Shown: positions 1-7,245 of the stretch, piece by piece
Numbering within the stretch: the stretch's first letter is position 1
Layout: the number at the start of each line of letters is the position of its first letter
Origin: DASUPK01 sp963747425
GTDB lineage: Bacteria > Actinomycetota > Thermoleophilia > Solirubrobacterales > 70-9
Assembly: GCA_963747425.1 (NCBI GenBank)
Contig: CAVVFJ010000008.1
Location: forward strand, 734,580-798,579
Reading direction: 5' to 3'
DNA length: 64,000 nt
The notes under the pieces: model-generated
Told to the model about the DNA's origin: nothing
The model's input: only the letters and a program-made list of their open reading frames with translations
Database searches by the model: none
Program-made: the position numbers and the translations under genes

Positions 1-357
1 CTCGAGGGCGCGCCGGACCGGGTGCGCGCGCTGCTCGACGACGCGGAGCTGACCCAGGCGCTCGAGGAGATCTGGAAGCTGGTCCGCCGCCTCAATCAAT
101 ACGTCGAGGAGACGAAGCCGTGGGAGCTGGCGAAGGACGATTCGGCGTCAGCGAAGCTCGATTCGGTCCTCTACGGCCTCGCGGAGGGGCTGCGGGTTAC
201 GACGTTGTTGCTGCACGCCTATATGCCTGAGACGACGGGACGCCTGCTCGAGGCGCTGGAGGAACCGGGCCGCGAGTTGGCCAACTTCGCCTCCCGGGGC
301 GGGGGACAGACCGTGGGCGACCTGGCCCCGCTGTTTCCCAAGCTCCAAACGGCCTAG
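1..357 (+). CDS. metG: Methionyl-tRNA synthetase, C-terminal fragment
   Basis: The reading frame is open from the first base of the window and ends at TAG 355-357, so only about 118 C-terminal residues are present. The fragment is helical, with EEIWKLVRRLNQYVEETKPWE followed by a run containing GLRVTTLLLHAYMP. This matches the anticodon-binding helical bundle of class I MetRS, where the NxYxxxxxPW motif is typical. The enzyme charges tRNA-Met in the cytoplasm. The next housekeeping gene downstream is tatD, the usual actinobacterial order, with two secreted-protein genes inserted between. The catalytic domain lies outside the window. Confidence 0.85.
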   Translation, partial: LEGAPDRVRALLDDAELTQALEEIWKLVRRLNQYVEETKPWELAKDDSASAKLDSVLYGLAEGLRVTTLLLHAYMPETTGRLLEALEEPGRELANFASRGGGQTVGDLAPLFPKLQTA

Positions 358-442
358 CCGGACGTACCGTCCTCCCGATGCCCCGGAACCTCCGTGGTAG
401 TGTGGCTCGCCAGGTCCGAACGGCGATTCAGGGAGGATTTCG

Positions 443-871
443 ATGAGCAGGAAGTCTCGTATCGGGAGCTTCGTGGCGGCGCTGGCCGTCACCGGTGTGC
501 TCCTCATTCCGGCCTCGGGCGCGGCGGCCGATGGGCCGGTTGCCCACAAGTCCGGCGCCATCGTCAACTGGGTCACCAAGGGCAAGGTCAGGATCAGGAA
601 GCACATCCAGCCGGTCGCCGTCTGCTCGGTCGCCTGCAACGTCACGGGCACCGGAGTGCTCAAGGGCCTCGGGGCGCGCATCCCGTTCGGGGATTCCGGT
701 TCCTTCGGCCCGAATGAGTTCTTCGGCCTCGCCCTGATCGTGAAGGGCAAGGCCCTCAAGACGATCAAGCAGAACGCGGGCAAGTTCAAGCTGACCGAGA
801 CGCTGATCGCCACGGACCCGACCACCGGGGCAACCGACAAGATCTCGCGCGCCTTCAGGCTCAAGCGATAG
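443..871 (+). CDS. Small secreted protein of unknown function
   Basis: 142 residues. The N-terminus has the form of a Sec signal peptide: basic MSRKSR, a hydrophobic stretch to about residue 25, then small residues (PASGAAA) before a probable cleavage site near residue 29. The mature part is basic (pI clearly high), with two cysteines in VCSVACN (about residues 60-65) that could form a short disulphide, and beta-rich alternating segments. The start at 443 is supported by GGGAGGA about five bases upstream. I do not recognise the family. Exported location is inferred from the signal peptide only. Confidence 0.7.
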   Translation: MSRKSRIGSFVAALAVTGVLLIPASGAAADGPVAHKSGAIVNWVTKGKVRIRKHIQPVAVCSVACNVTGTGVLKGLGARIPFGDSGSFGPNEFFGLALIVKGKALKTIKQNAGKFKLTETLIATDPTTGATDKISRAFRLKR

Positions 872-885
872 AGAAGGCCAAGGGC

Positions 886-891
886 TAACCT
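886..891 (+). promoter_or_regulatory. -10 hexamer TAACCT, leaderless start of the protease gene
   Basis: TAACCT lies seven bases before the ATG at 899, placing the expected transcription start at or next to the start codon. No ribosome-binding site is visible. It is one of a series of identically spaced hexamers in this window. Confidence 0.5.
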
Positions 892-898
892 CGGGCCG

Positions 899-1744
899 AT
901 GCTCTCTCGGATCGCCAGGGCGGGAGCGGTGGCTCTCTGTGCCGTTTGCCTGATCGGTTTGCTTGCCGCAGGGTCGGCGAGCGCCAAGCCGCGCGCACGG
1001 ACGAGTGTGATCGGCGGCACCGTCGCGAACATCGACCAGTGGGGATTCGCCGCGGCGGTCTTGACCCCAAGAACGCTCTGTACGGGCACGGTGATCTCGC
1101 CGACCCGGGTGCTGACGGCTGCGCACTGCGTCGGGAGCCTGCCGACGATGATCGTGCGCACGAGGTCCACCTCGGCGTTCTCAGGGGGCGAGGTGTTCGG
1201 CGTCACCTCTGTCGCCCTCGCCCCGGGATACGCGAACGGCCTGGAGAGCGATCTCGCCATCCTGACGCTCAACGCCCCCACCACGGCGAGCCCGATCCAG
1301 CTTGCGAGCACCGCCGAGGATGCCGCCTACACGCGGCCGGGTGGGCGACTCTCGGTGGCAGGGTTCGGCAACCGCAACCCGCTGATCGTCGGCAAAGCGA
1401 AGTTCGGCCTGCTGACCGCGGCCAATGTGATGGCGCGATTCTGTCCGGCGCCGACGTTCCTCATCTGCGACGCCGGTCACAAGGTAGGCGTCGCCATTCG
1501 CCGCATCAAGCACAAGGTCAAGCGTCGCCCTGTGAGGAGAAGCATCTGCGAGGGCGACAGCGGCGGGCCGCTCATCGCGAACACACCCGCTGGGCCGCGC
1601 CTGGTGGGAACCGCCGAGGCCAGCCTGACGCCGAGATCGAAGCGGAACCCGTTCTTCTTCGTGATCTGCGGGCTGAAGGGCTTCCCGTCGGTTCACACCC
1701 GCTCCGACAGCTACCGCGACTTCATACTCACCAACCTCGGCTAG
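899..1744 (+). CDS. Secreted trypsin-fold serine protease (S1 family)
   Basis: 281 residues with a signal peptide (about 1-29, ending ASA). The S1 catalytic triad is visible: His76 in TAAHC, Asp118 in SDLAIL and Ser221 in GDSGGP. A mature N-terminus VIGGT (37-41) is preceded by arginines, the classical activation site, so it is probably a zymogen. The residue six before the active serine, which sets S1-pocket specificity, is Ser215 rather than Asp. This suggests chymotrypsin- or elastase-like rather than trypsin-like preference (inference). A basic insertion (HKVKRR, about 205-210) precedes the active-site loop. Paired cysteines around His76 and Ser221 fit the S1 disulphides. Confidence 0.85.
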   Translation: MLSRIARAGAVALCAVCLIGLLAAGSASAKPRARTSVIGGTVANIDQWGFAAAVLTPRTLCTGTVISPTRVLTAAHCVGSLPTMIVRTRSTSAFSGGEVFGVTSVALAPGYANGLESDLAILTLNAPTTASPIQLASTAEDAAYTRPGGRLSVAGFGNRNPLIVGKAKFGLLTAANVMARFCPAPTFLICDAGHKVGVAIRRIKHKVKRRPVRRSICEGDSGGPLIANTPAGPRLVGTAEASLTPRSKRNPFFFVICGLKGFPSVHTRSDSYRDFILTNLG

Positions 1745-1761
1745 CTTCCGCCGGGCGCTCA

Positions 1762-1767
1762 TAGACT
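1762..1767 (+). promoter_or_regulatory. -10 hexamer TAGACT, leaderless start of tatD
   Basis: TAGACT ends six bases before the GTG start of tatD at 1774, with no Shine-Dalgarno sequence between them. This spacing supports both the GTG start and leaderless transcription. Confidence 0.5.
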
Positions 1768-1773
1768 CGGTCC

Positions 1774-2544
1774 GTGGTCGATACCCACGCGCACCTTGGG
1801 CTCTGCGAGCCGGCGGAGGCCGAGCTCCTCCGATTGGCACACGAGGCCGGCGTGAGCCGCATCCTCACGGTCGGCCTGGGTGAGGACTCGAATCCCGGTG
1901 CGGTTCTCTCGGCTCAGGAGAACACCGGAGTGTTTGCCTCCGTTGGCCGGCATCCGAACAGCGCCGACGGCTTCGATGACGCCGCGGCGGTGGCGATCGA
2001 GGAGCTCTGCTCCCAGCCGGGTGTGGTCGCCGTCGGCGAGACGGGCCTCGACTTCTACCGGGACCGCTCCGACCCCGAGGACCAGCGACGTGCCTTCGCG
2101 GCGCAGATCGCCATCGCGGGGCGGACGGGGAAGGCGCTCGTCGTCCACCTTCGTGACGCCGAGGGATCGGAGGACGCGGTCTCGGAGGCATTCGAGACGC
2201 TCGGGCGGGAGGCGGATGGCACCGCCGTGATCCTGCATTGCTTCTCCGCAGGTCCGCGCTGGGCCGAGATGGCGGCAGAGCACGGCTGGTACTGCTCGTT
2301 CGCCGGGAACCTCACCTATCCGAAGGCGGAGGCGATTCGCGAGGCGGCGGCGATCGTGCCGGAGGACCGGGTGCTGGTCGAAACCGACTCGCCGTTTCTC
2401 GCGCCACAGCCGGTGAGGGGAAGGCCGAATCAGCCCGCGAACGTGGTCGCCACGGCCGAACGGCTCGCCGAGGTCCGCGGCGTCCCCTACGGTGATCTCG
2501 AGCGAATCGTGGAGGCGAACGCCGCGAGAGTCTTCGGGTGGTAA
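1774..2544 (+). CDS. tatD: TatD family metal-dependent deoxyribonuclease
   Basis: 256 residues, the usual size for TatD. Metal-binding residues of the TIM-barrel hydrolase are in place: HAH at the N-terminus (DTHAHLG), Glu in AVGETGLDFYR, His in VVHLRDAEG and ILHCFSAG, and Asp in ETDSPFLAPQP. The family acts as a 3'-5' DNase/RNase and D-Tyr-tRNA-type hydrolase in the cytoplasm. Its GTG start is set by the hexamer six bases upstream. The stop overlaps the start of rsmA by seven bases, so translation is probably coupled. metG-tatD-rsmA-ispE is a well-known actinobacterial order; rpfB, often between tatD and rsmA, is absent here. Confidence 0.92.
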   Translation: MVDTHAHLGLCEPAEAELLRLAHEAGVSRILTVGLGEDSNPGAVLSAQENTGVFASVGRHPNSADGFDDAAAVAIEELCSQPGVVAVGETGLDFYRDRSDPEDQRRAFAAQIAIAGRTGKALVVHLRDAEGSEDAVSEAFETLGREADGTAVILHCFSAGPRWAEMAAEHGWYCSFAGNLTYPKAEAIREAAAIVPEDRVLVETDSPFLAPQPVRGRPNQPANVVATAERLAEVRGVPYGDLERIVEANAARVFGW

Positions 2545-3347
2545 GGGGCACCGGTCCGCCGGAGCGCTCGCCGCGCCGGTTGGGCCAGAACTTCCTCGCC
2601 GACCCGAACCTGCTGGACGCGATCGCCCGCGAGGCGGCCCTCTCGGCGAGCGACGTCGTACTCGAGGTGGGCGGAGGGGGCGGAGCCCTCACCGAGCGGC
2701 TGGCCCCGGCGGTGGGCTGCCTGCATGTGATCGAGGTCGACGAGCGTCTGCGCGACGAGCTCATGCCGCTGGCGGACGAGGCTGGCAACGTCAAGCTCGT
2801 CTGGGGCGACGCGATGCGGATCGCTCTCGGCGATCTGACGCCGGCGCCGACCAAGATGGTCGCCAACCTGCCCTACTCGATCGCAACGCCGCTGCTGATC
2901 CGGACCATCGACGAGCTCCCGGGCCTGGAGAGCTGGGTCGTGATGGTCCAGCGGGAGATCGCCGAGCGGCTCCGCGCCGAGCCTGGGACGCGCGAGTACG
3001 GCTCCGCGAGCGTCCTGGTCCAGCTCGCCTGCGAGGTGACGATGCTTCGCACGGTCGATCCCGCTGTCTTCGTGCCCCGGCCGCGAGTCGGCTCGGCGCT
3101 GCTTCGGCTGCGCCGGAAGGGCCCGGGCGCCTCGCAGGACCTCGCGGCGCTGGTTCGCCTCGCGTTCACCCACCGGCGCAAGGCGCTGCCCGGCTCGCTG
3201 GAGCTGGCCCGTGCCGGAAGCCGCGAGCCGGCCCGGCTCGCCCTGGCCGAGCTCGGCAAGGCCGCCGACGCGCGCGCGGAGACGCTCTCGCCGGAGGAAT
3301 GGGTGCGGTTCGCCGAGGCCCTGGCCAAGGAGGCGAAGAGGCAGTGA
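2538..3347 (+). CDS. rsmA: 16S rRNA (adenine1518/1519-N6)-dimethyltransferase
   Basis: 269 residues. It dimethylates two adjacent adenines in the 3' hairpin of 16S rRNA using S-adenosylmethionine, a late step in 30S maturation. Visible motifs: GQNFL (16-20), the SAM-binding loop VLEVGGGGGALT, the acidic IEVD, the catalytic NLPYSI beginning at about residue 110, and VFVPRPRVGSALL with FTHRRK near the C-terminus. It starts with GTG inside the end of tatD and ends in a GTGA overlap with ispE. Confidence 0.95.
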   Translation: MVRGTGPPERSPRRLGQNFLADPNLLDAIAREAALSASDVVLEVGGGGGALTERLAPAVGCLHVIEVDERLRDELMPLADEAGNVKLVWGDAMRIALGDLTPAPTKMVANLPYSIATPLLIRTIDELPGLESWVVMVQREIAERLRAEPGTREYGSASVLVQLACEVTMLRTVDPAVFVPRPRVGSALLRLRRKGPGASQDLAALVRLAFTHRRKALPGSLELARAGSREPARLALAELGKAADARAETLSPEEWVRFAEALAKEAKRQ

Positions 3348-4198
3348 GCGTTGAGGAGCTGCCGGGCACGATGCTCGCGCCCGCCAAGCTCAACCTCTGC
3401 CTGTACGTGGGCCCGATCCGAGAGGACGGGCTGCACGAGATCCGCTCGCTGTTCGAGCCGCTCGAGCTCGCCGATCGGCTGCAGCTCAGTGCAGCGGAGG
3501 CCGACGAGGTGGTGTGCGAGGGGATCGAGGGCCCCGATCTGACCGCCAAGGCCCTGGTCGCGCTCAGGGAGAACGGCTGGAGCGGACCGCCGTTGCGCAT
3601 CGAGGTCACCAAGCGGGTCCCGGTCGCGGCCGGACTCGGGGGCGGCAGCGCCGATGCGGCGGCCGTCCTGCGGCTCGCCCGGGGCGAGGTGGAGGGCCTG
3701 CGGTCGATCGCGGCCGAGATCGGGGCCGATGTCCCGTCGCAGCTTCAGCCCCGCCCCTGTCTGGTCGCCGGCGCGGGAGAGGTGATCGAGCCGGCGCCGC
3801 CCCCGGCCGAGCACGGGGTGGTGCTGATCCCGCAGGCCGAGGGGTTGGCGACGGCCGACGTCTATGCCGAGGCCGACCGGCTCGGCTCACCTCGGGGGGA
3901 GTCCGAGCTGGAGGCGATTCGCCGGCGCCTTCGAGACGCGGTGGACGAGGGCGGCTCCCCGCTCGACTACCGGGAGAACCTGGTCAACGACCTGCAGCCG
4001 GCGGCAATCTCGCTGCGGCCGGAGATCGAGGAGGCGCTTCGCGCCCTGGAGGAGGCCGGCGCGGCTCACGCGATGGTGACGGGGTCGGGGCCGACCGCGT
4101 TCGGTCTCTATCCGAGCGCGGATGCCGCGGTGGCGGCGGTCGAGAGCCTCCGCGGGGGATTCCCCGGCGCACTGGCGACGGCCCCGCTGGCGGAATGA
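3344..4198 (+). CDS. ispE: 4-diphosphocytidyl-2-C-methyl-D-erythritol kinase
   Basis: 284 residues. A GHMP-family kinase of the non-mevalonate isoprenoid pathway, phosphorylating CDP-methylerythritol at the 2-hydroxyl. The substrate-binding APAKLNL is at the N-terminus, the GHMP ATP-binding loop GLGGGSADAA begins at about residue 97, and the C-terminal motif is MVTGSGPTAFGLY. The chosen GTG start overlaps the rsmA stop (GTGA). An alternative ATG at 3371 would remove nine residues but keep the APAKLNL motif. The stop overlaps the following ATG (ATGA), making a tightly coupled operon. Confidence 0.93.
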   Translation: MSVEELPGTMLAPAKLNLCLYVGPIREDGLHEIRSLFEPLELADRLQLSAAEADEVVCEGIEGPDLTAKALVALRENGWSGPPLRIEVTKRVPVAAGLGGGSADAAAVLRLARGEVEGLRSIAAEIGADVPSQLQPRPCLVAGAGEVIEPAPPPAEHGVVLIPQAEGLATADVYAEADRLGSPRGESELEAIRRRLRDAVDEGGSPLDYRENLVNDLQPAAISLRPEIEEALRALEEAGAAHAMVTGSGPTAFGLYPSADAAVAAVESLRGGFPGALATAPLAE

Positions 4199-5715
4199 GC
4201 CCGCAGCGGATCAGCTGGAAATGGGTTCGCCGCGGACTGCTCGCGGCCGCGATCGTCGCCTACTTCGTCTTCCGGGGAGATCTGCCGCATATCGACCTGG
4301 AGGGGGCGATTCAGGACCTTTCCAAGGGCCTGGGGGCCTGGACCTACGTGCTGGTCGGCGCGCTTGCGTTTCTCGAGACCGGGGCGTTCGTCGGGCTGAT
4401 CGCCCCCGGGGAGTTCACCGTGATGCTCGGCGGGGCCGTGGCGGGTCAGGGGGACATCTCGCTGCCGCTCATCCTGGCGATCACCTGGGCATGCGCCTTC
4501 GCCGGAGACTCCGTGAGCTTCCTTCTCGGGGCGCGGCTCGGTCGCGGGTTCCTCGTCAAGCACGGCAGGCGCTTCCGGATCACCGACGAGCGCCTCAAGC
4601 AGGTGGAGGGCTATTTCGCCCGCTACGGGGGCCGGACGATCCTGGTCGGCCGCTTCATCGGCCTGGTGCGCGCGCTGGCTCCCTTCATCGCGGGCACCAG
4701 CAAGATGCCGTACCGGAACTTCGCGCCCTTCAGCATCCTGGGCACCGGCCTCTGGTCGGCCGGGCTGATCCTGGCCGGCTACTTCTTCGCGCAGAGCCTC
4801 GACACGGTCACGAAGGTCGTCGGCAAGGGCCTGCTGGTGTTCGGGATCGTCATCGGGGTGGCTGTGGGGCTCTTTCTCGCCTTCCGGTTCCTGCGCGAGC
4901 CGGAGAACCGGGGAAAGATCGCGGCGGAGATGGAGAAGCGACGGGCGCTTCGCCCGATTCTGTCTCTGGCGCGGCGACTGCGCCCCCAGTTCGCCTTCCT
5001 CGGCCGGAGGCTCACTCCCGGCGGGCTCGGTCTCGAGCTGACGACCCTCTTGGCGGCCCTCTCGGTCGGGCTCTTCGTCGTGATCGCCTACTGGGCCGTG
5101 ATCTCGGGGGACCCCGGGCCCACACCCGGCGACCAGACGGCGCTCAACGTCGTCAACCACCTCAGTGCGTCCTGGCTCGATCACGTTGCCAAGGGGCTCA
5201 CCTATCTGGGCTCGGGGTTCGTGACCTGGCCGATCGCAGTTCTTGCCGCGATCGCCCTGGCCGCCTGGCGCCGGTGGACGGAGTTCTGGGTGCTGGTCGC
5301 CGGCATGGTGCTGACGATCCTGCTCGTCCACGGGATCAAGGCCTGGACGGACCGGCCGCGCCCACCCGATCCGCTCGTCTCGGCGCGCGGCTCATCCTTC
5401 CCGAGCGGCCACGCCGCCTACTCGACGCTCTATGTCTGGCTGGCTGTCACGGTCTCGTTGCGGCTCGTTCCGGGCATCACCAGGCGCAGCCTGGTGATAG
5501 GGGCGGGCATCGCGCTCGCCGGGCTCGTCGGTCTCACCCGCATCTATCTCCGGGTTCACTGGCTCAGCGACGTGACCTCGGGATGGGCTCTTGGCCTCTC
5601 CTGCTTCGCAGCGGCCGCAATCGTGGCGCTGATCGTGACCTACATCCGCCACAATCCTCGGCGTGTCGCTGCCCCTGAGCTCGATCCTCGCGCCGGCGCT
5701 GGCGCTGGGCACTGA
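4195..5715 (+). CDS. DedA-PAP2 fusion: membrane DedA/SNARE-associated domain plus lipid phosphatase
   Basis: 506 residues in two membrane modules. The N-terminal half (about 35-220) is a DedA/VTT domain, with PGEF, GxxxGDSVSFLLGARLGRGF and GRFIGLVRALAPFIAGTSKM; this family includes undecaprenyl-phosphate and phospholipid translocases. The C-terminal half (about 360-480) is a PAP2 phosphatase with the three signatures KxxxxRPRPP (from 382), SFPSGHAAYS (about 401-410) and LRVHWLSDV (about 453). Together they suggest flipping and dephosphorylation of a polyprenyl or phospholipid pyrophosphate (inference). It overlaps ispE by four bases, which fits an isoprenoid-lipid context. Confidence 0.88.
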   Translation: MSPQRISWKWVRRGLLAAAIVAYFVFRGDLPHIDLEGAIQDLSKGLGAWTYVLVGALAFLETGAFVGLIAPGEFTVMLGGAVAGQGDISLPLILAITWACAFAGDSVSFLLGARLGRGFLVKHGRRFRITDERLKQVEGYFARYGGRTILVGRFIGLVRALAPFIAGTSKMPYRNFAPFSILGTGLWSAGLILAGYFFAQSLDTVTKVVGKGLLVFGIVIGVAVGLFLAFRFLREPENRGKIAAEMEKRRALRPILSLARRLRPQFAFLGRRLTPGGLGLELTTLLAALSVGLFVVIAYWAVISGDPGPTPGDQTALNVVNHLSASWLDHVAKGLTYLGSGFVTWPIAVLAAIALAAWRRWTEFWVLVAGMVLTILLVHGIKAWTDRPRPPDPLVSARGSSFPSGHAAYSTLYVWLAVTVSLRLVPGITRRSLVIGAGIALAGLVGLTRIYLRVHWLSDVTSGWALGLSCFAAAAIVALIVTYIRHNPRRVAAPELDPRAGAGAGH

Positions 5716-5926
5716 GTACTACCTCTTCGGCATCGCCGGGGTGCTCTCGGTGTGCGCGTTCGTGGGACTCATCCTGGTCCCCGCGCTCGGCTCCTATGGG
5801 CGCGCCTGGGAGAAGCTGGTCGCCGGCTTTCTCTCGCTCTTCGTCCTTGCGGCGCTGGTCCTAGTCGGCCTTGTGATCGGCGTCGTGATCTTCCTGAACT
5901 GGGACAAGATCTCCGGTTGGCTTTAG
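5663..5926 (+). CDS. Small two-helix membrane protein, unknown function
   Basis: 87 residues beginning with GTG inside the last 53 bases of the DedA-PAP2 gene. Two hydrophobic segments (about 20-40 and 50-78) would span the membrane, joined by a short loop SYGRAWEKLV. No enzymatic motif is visible. The overlap suggests co-expression with the phosphatase. The exact start is uncertain because no clear ribosome-binding site is seen and the next in-frame GTG would cut into the first helix. Confidence 0.55.
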   Translation: MSLPLSSILAPALALGTEYYLFGIAGVLSVCAFVGLILVPALGSYGRAWEKLVAGFLSLFVLAALVLVGLVIGVVIFLNWDKISGWL

Positions 5927-5952
5927 GTATCGCCGCTTTCTAGGACTCAACC

Positions 5953-5958
5953 TAAAAT
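5953..5958 (+). promoter_or_regulatory. -10 hexamer TAAAAT, leaderless start of the CdaR-type regulator
   Basis: TAAAAT ends six bases before ATG 5965. It is the best match to the consensus among the leaderless-type promoters in the window. Confidence 0.55.
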
Positions 5959-5964
5959 GCGCCG

Positions 5965-7245
5965 ATGAACGCCAAGGAGAAGGAGACCAGCTCGAAACGG
6001 GTTGCGCCTGGCGGCGCACCCTCGCATCACGAGCGCCACGCCGATCCCGGCAGCCTCGAGGAGCTGTCCGCTGCGATCGAGGCCGGCGCCGGCATGCCCG
6101 CGGTCGCGCGTGCGGCGGGCGGTGCGCTCGACGCGAGCGTCGCCCTGATCGACCGGGCCAGCAACGTGCTCGCGGTTGCCGCCGCGTCACCCGACGAGGA
6201 GAGGAAGCTGCTGGCGGGCGGCGCGGGCGTCGAGGTCGTGGAGCTTCGCGTGGCGGATACGTCGGTGGGCGAGCTGCGCTGGCGTCCTCGCGGCGAGGAC
6301 GAGCCGGACGCCGCCCTGCTCCGGATGGTGGCGACCCTCGTCGGGCTCGAGCTCGAGCGCACCCGCTCGCCGGAGTGGGCGACGGAGGAGGCCGCCGGGG
6401 ACTTCGTCACTGCCCTGCTCGGTCGCGAGATCACGGATCGCGGTGACATCGAGGCCCGCGCGACTGAGCTCGGCGCGGATCTGTCGGGCGGCGCCGGCGC
6501 TCTGATCGCACGGGCCGTGCCGCACGTGGCGCAGACCGGTGAGTGGCGCGCGCGAGTCCTGGCGATCGCCCTGCGCGCCGTGCGAGCGGTCAGCAGGGGC
6601 GCGCTCGCGGCCGAGGGGAATCCCGAGGGGGAGGGAGCGGAGGTCGTTGCGATCGTCCCCGCGGAGGACGAGGAGCAGCTGGCACGCGCCTCCGATGCGC
6701 TTGCGAACGAGCTCGAGCAGGGATTGACCGGCTTCACCGTCGGTGTCTCCAGAAGCCGGGTCGCTTCCGACCCCGTCGATCTCTACCGGGCCGGGCAGGA
6801 GGCTCTGCTGGCGGCGAACGTCGGCGAGGCCGAGAGCGCGCGGGTGCTCGCCTTCGAGGACACGGGGGCCTACCGGCTCCTGCTGCCGGCGATGAGCGAG
6901 GACCCGGCCGAGCTCGAGCGCTTCTACTCGGAGACCGTCGAGCCGCTGGTCGCCTACGACGAGCAGTACGAGACCGAGCTGGTCACGACGGTCGAGACCT
7001 ATCTCGAGAACGACGGGAACGTGGCCGCGACCGCGCAGCAGCTCTTCACCCACCGCCACACGATCCGCTACAGGTTGGAGCGCGCCCGCGAGCTCTGCGG
7101 GCACGACGTCACCTCCACAGAGGGGCGCGAGAAGCTGGGGCTCGGGCTGAAGGCGATGCGGGTGCTGGGAATCGCCTCGCCGGTCGGACCGGCTCGGGAA
7201 CCGGGCACTGAGGCGGGCCAGGTCCCTCCGGCCGAGGCCGACTAG
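5965..7245 (+). CDS. CdaR/PucR-type transcriptional regulator with C-terminal helix-turn-helix
   Basis: 426 residues. The C-terminal 60 residues carry the PucR-type helix-turn-helix (ETYLENDGNVAATAQQLFTHRHTIRYRLERA), the most conserved part of the family. The middle region resembles the CdaR GGDEF-like domain (GVSRSRVASDPVDLYRAGQEALLAA). The N-terminal half looks like a degenerate GAF-type sensor. Such proteins control sugar-acid, purine or other catabolic genes. The first 25 residues are not family-like, and part is encoded by a dispersed palindromic repeat (5995-6026). The gene is convergent with the GH15 enzyme and their stop codons share the bases CTAG. Confidence 0.85.
   Translation: MNAKEKETSSKRVAPGGAPSHHERHADPGSLEELSAAIEAGAGMPAVARAAGGALDASVALIDRASNVLAVAAASPDEERKLLAGGAGVEVVELRVADTSVGELRWRPRGEDEPDAALLRMVATLVGLELERTRSPEWATEEAAGDFVTALLGREITDRGDIEARATELGADLSGGAGALIARAVPHVAQTGEWRARVLAIALRAVRAVSRGALAAEGNPEGEGAEVVAIVPAEDEEQLARASDALANELEQGLTGFTVGVSRSRVASDPVDLYRAGQEALLAANVGEAESARVLAFEDTGAYRLLLPAMSEDPAELERFYSETVEPLVAYDEQYETELVTTVETYLENDGNVAATAQQLFTHRHTIRYRLERARELCGHDVTSTEGREKLGLGLKAMRVLGIASPVGPAREPGTEAGQVPPAEAD
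5995..6026 (+). repeat. Dispersed palindromic element, copy 1 (inside a coding region)
   Basis: AAACGGGTTGCGCC, loop TGGC, then GGCGCACCCTCGCA. It folds as GGGT/ACCC plus GCGCC/GGCGC with one bulged T. It encodes residues 11-21 of the regulator. Other copies are at 25555-25586, 27942-27972 and 41707-41737. Confidence 0.6.

Noticed and set aside
4108..5331. A 407-codon minus-strand open frame over the DedA-PAP2 gene.
   Set aside because: It is a compositional shadow rich in Gln/Glu/Arg/Pro, and both domain signatures lie on the plus strand.
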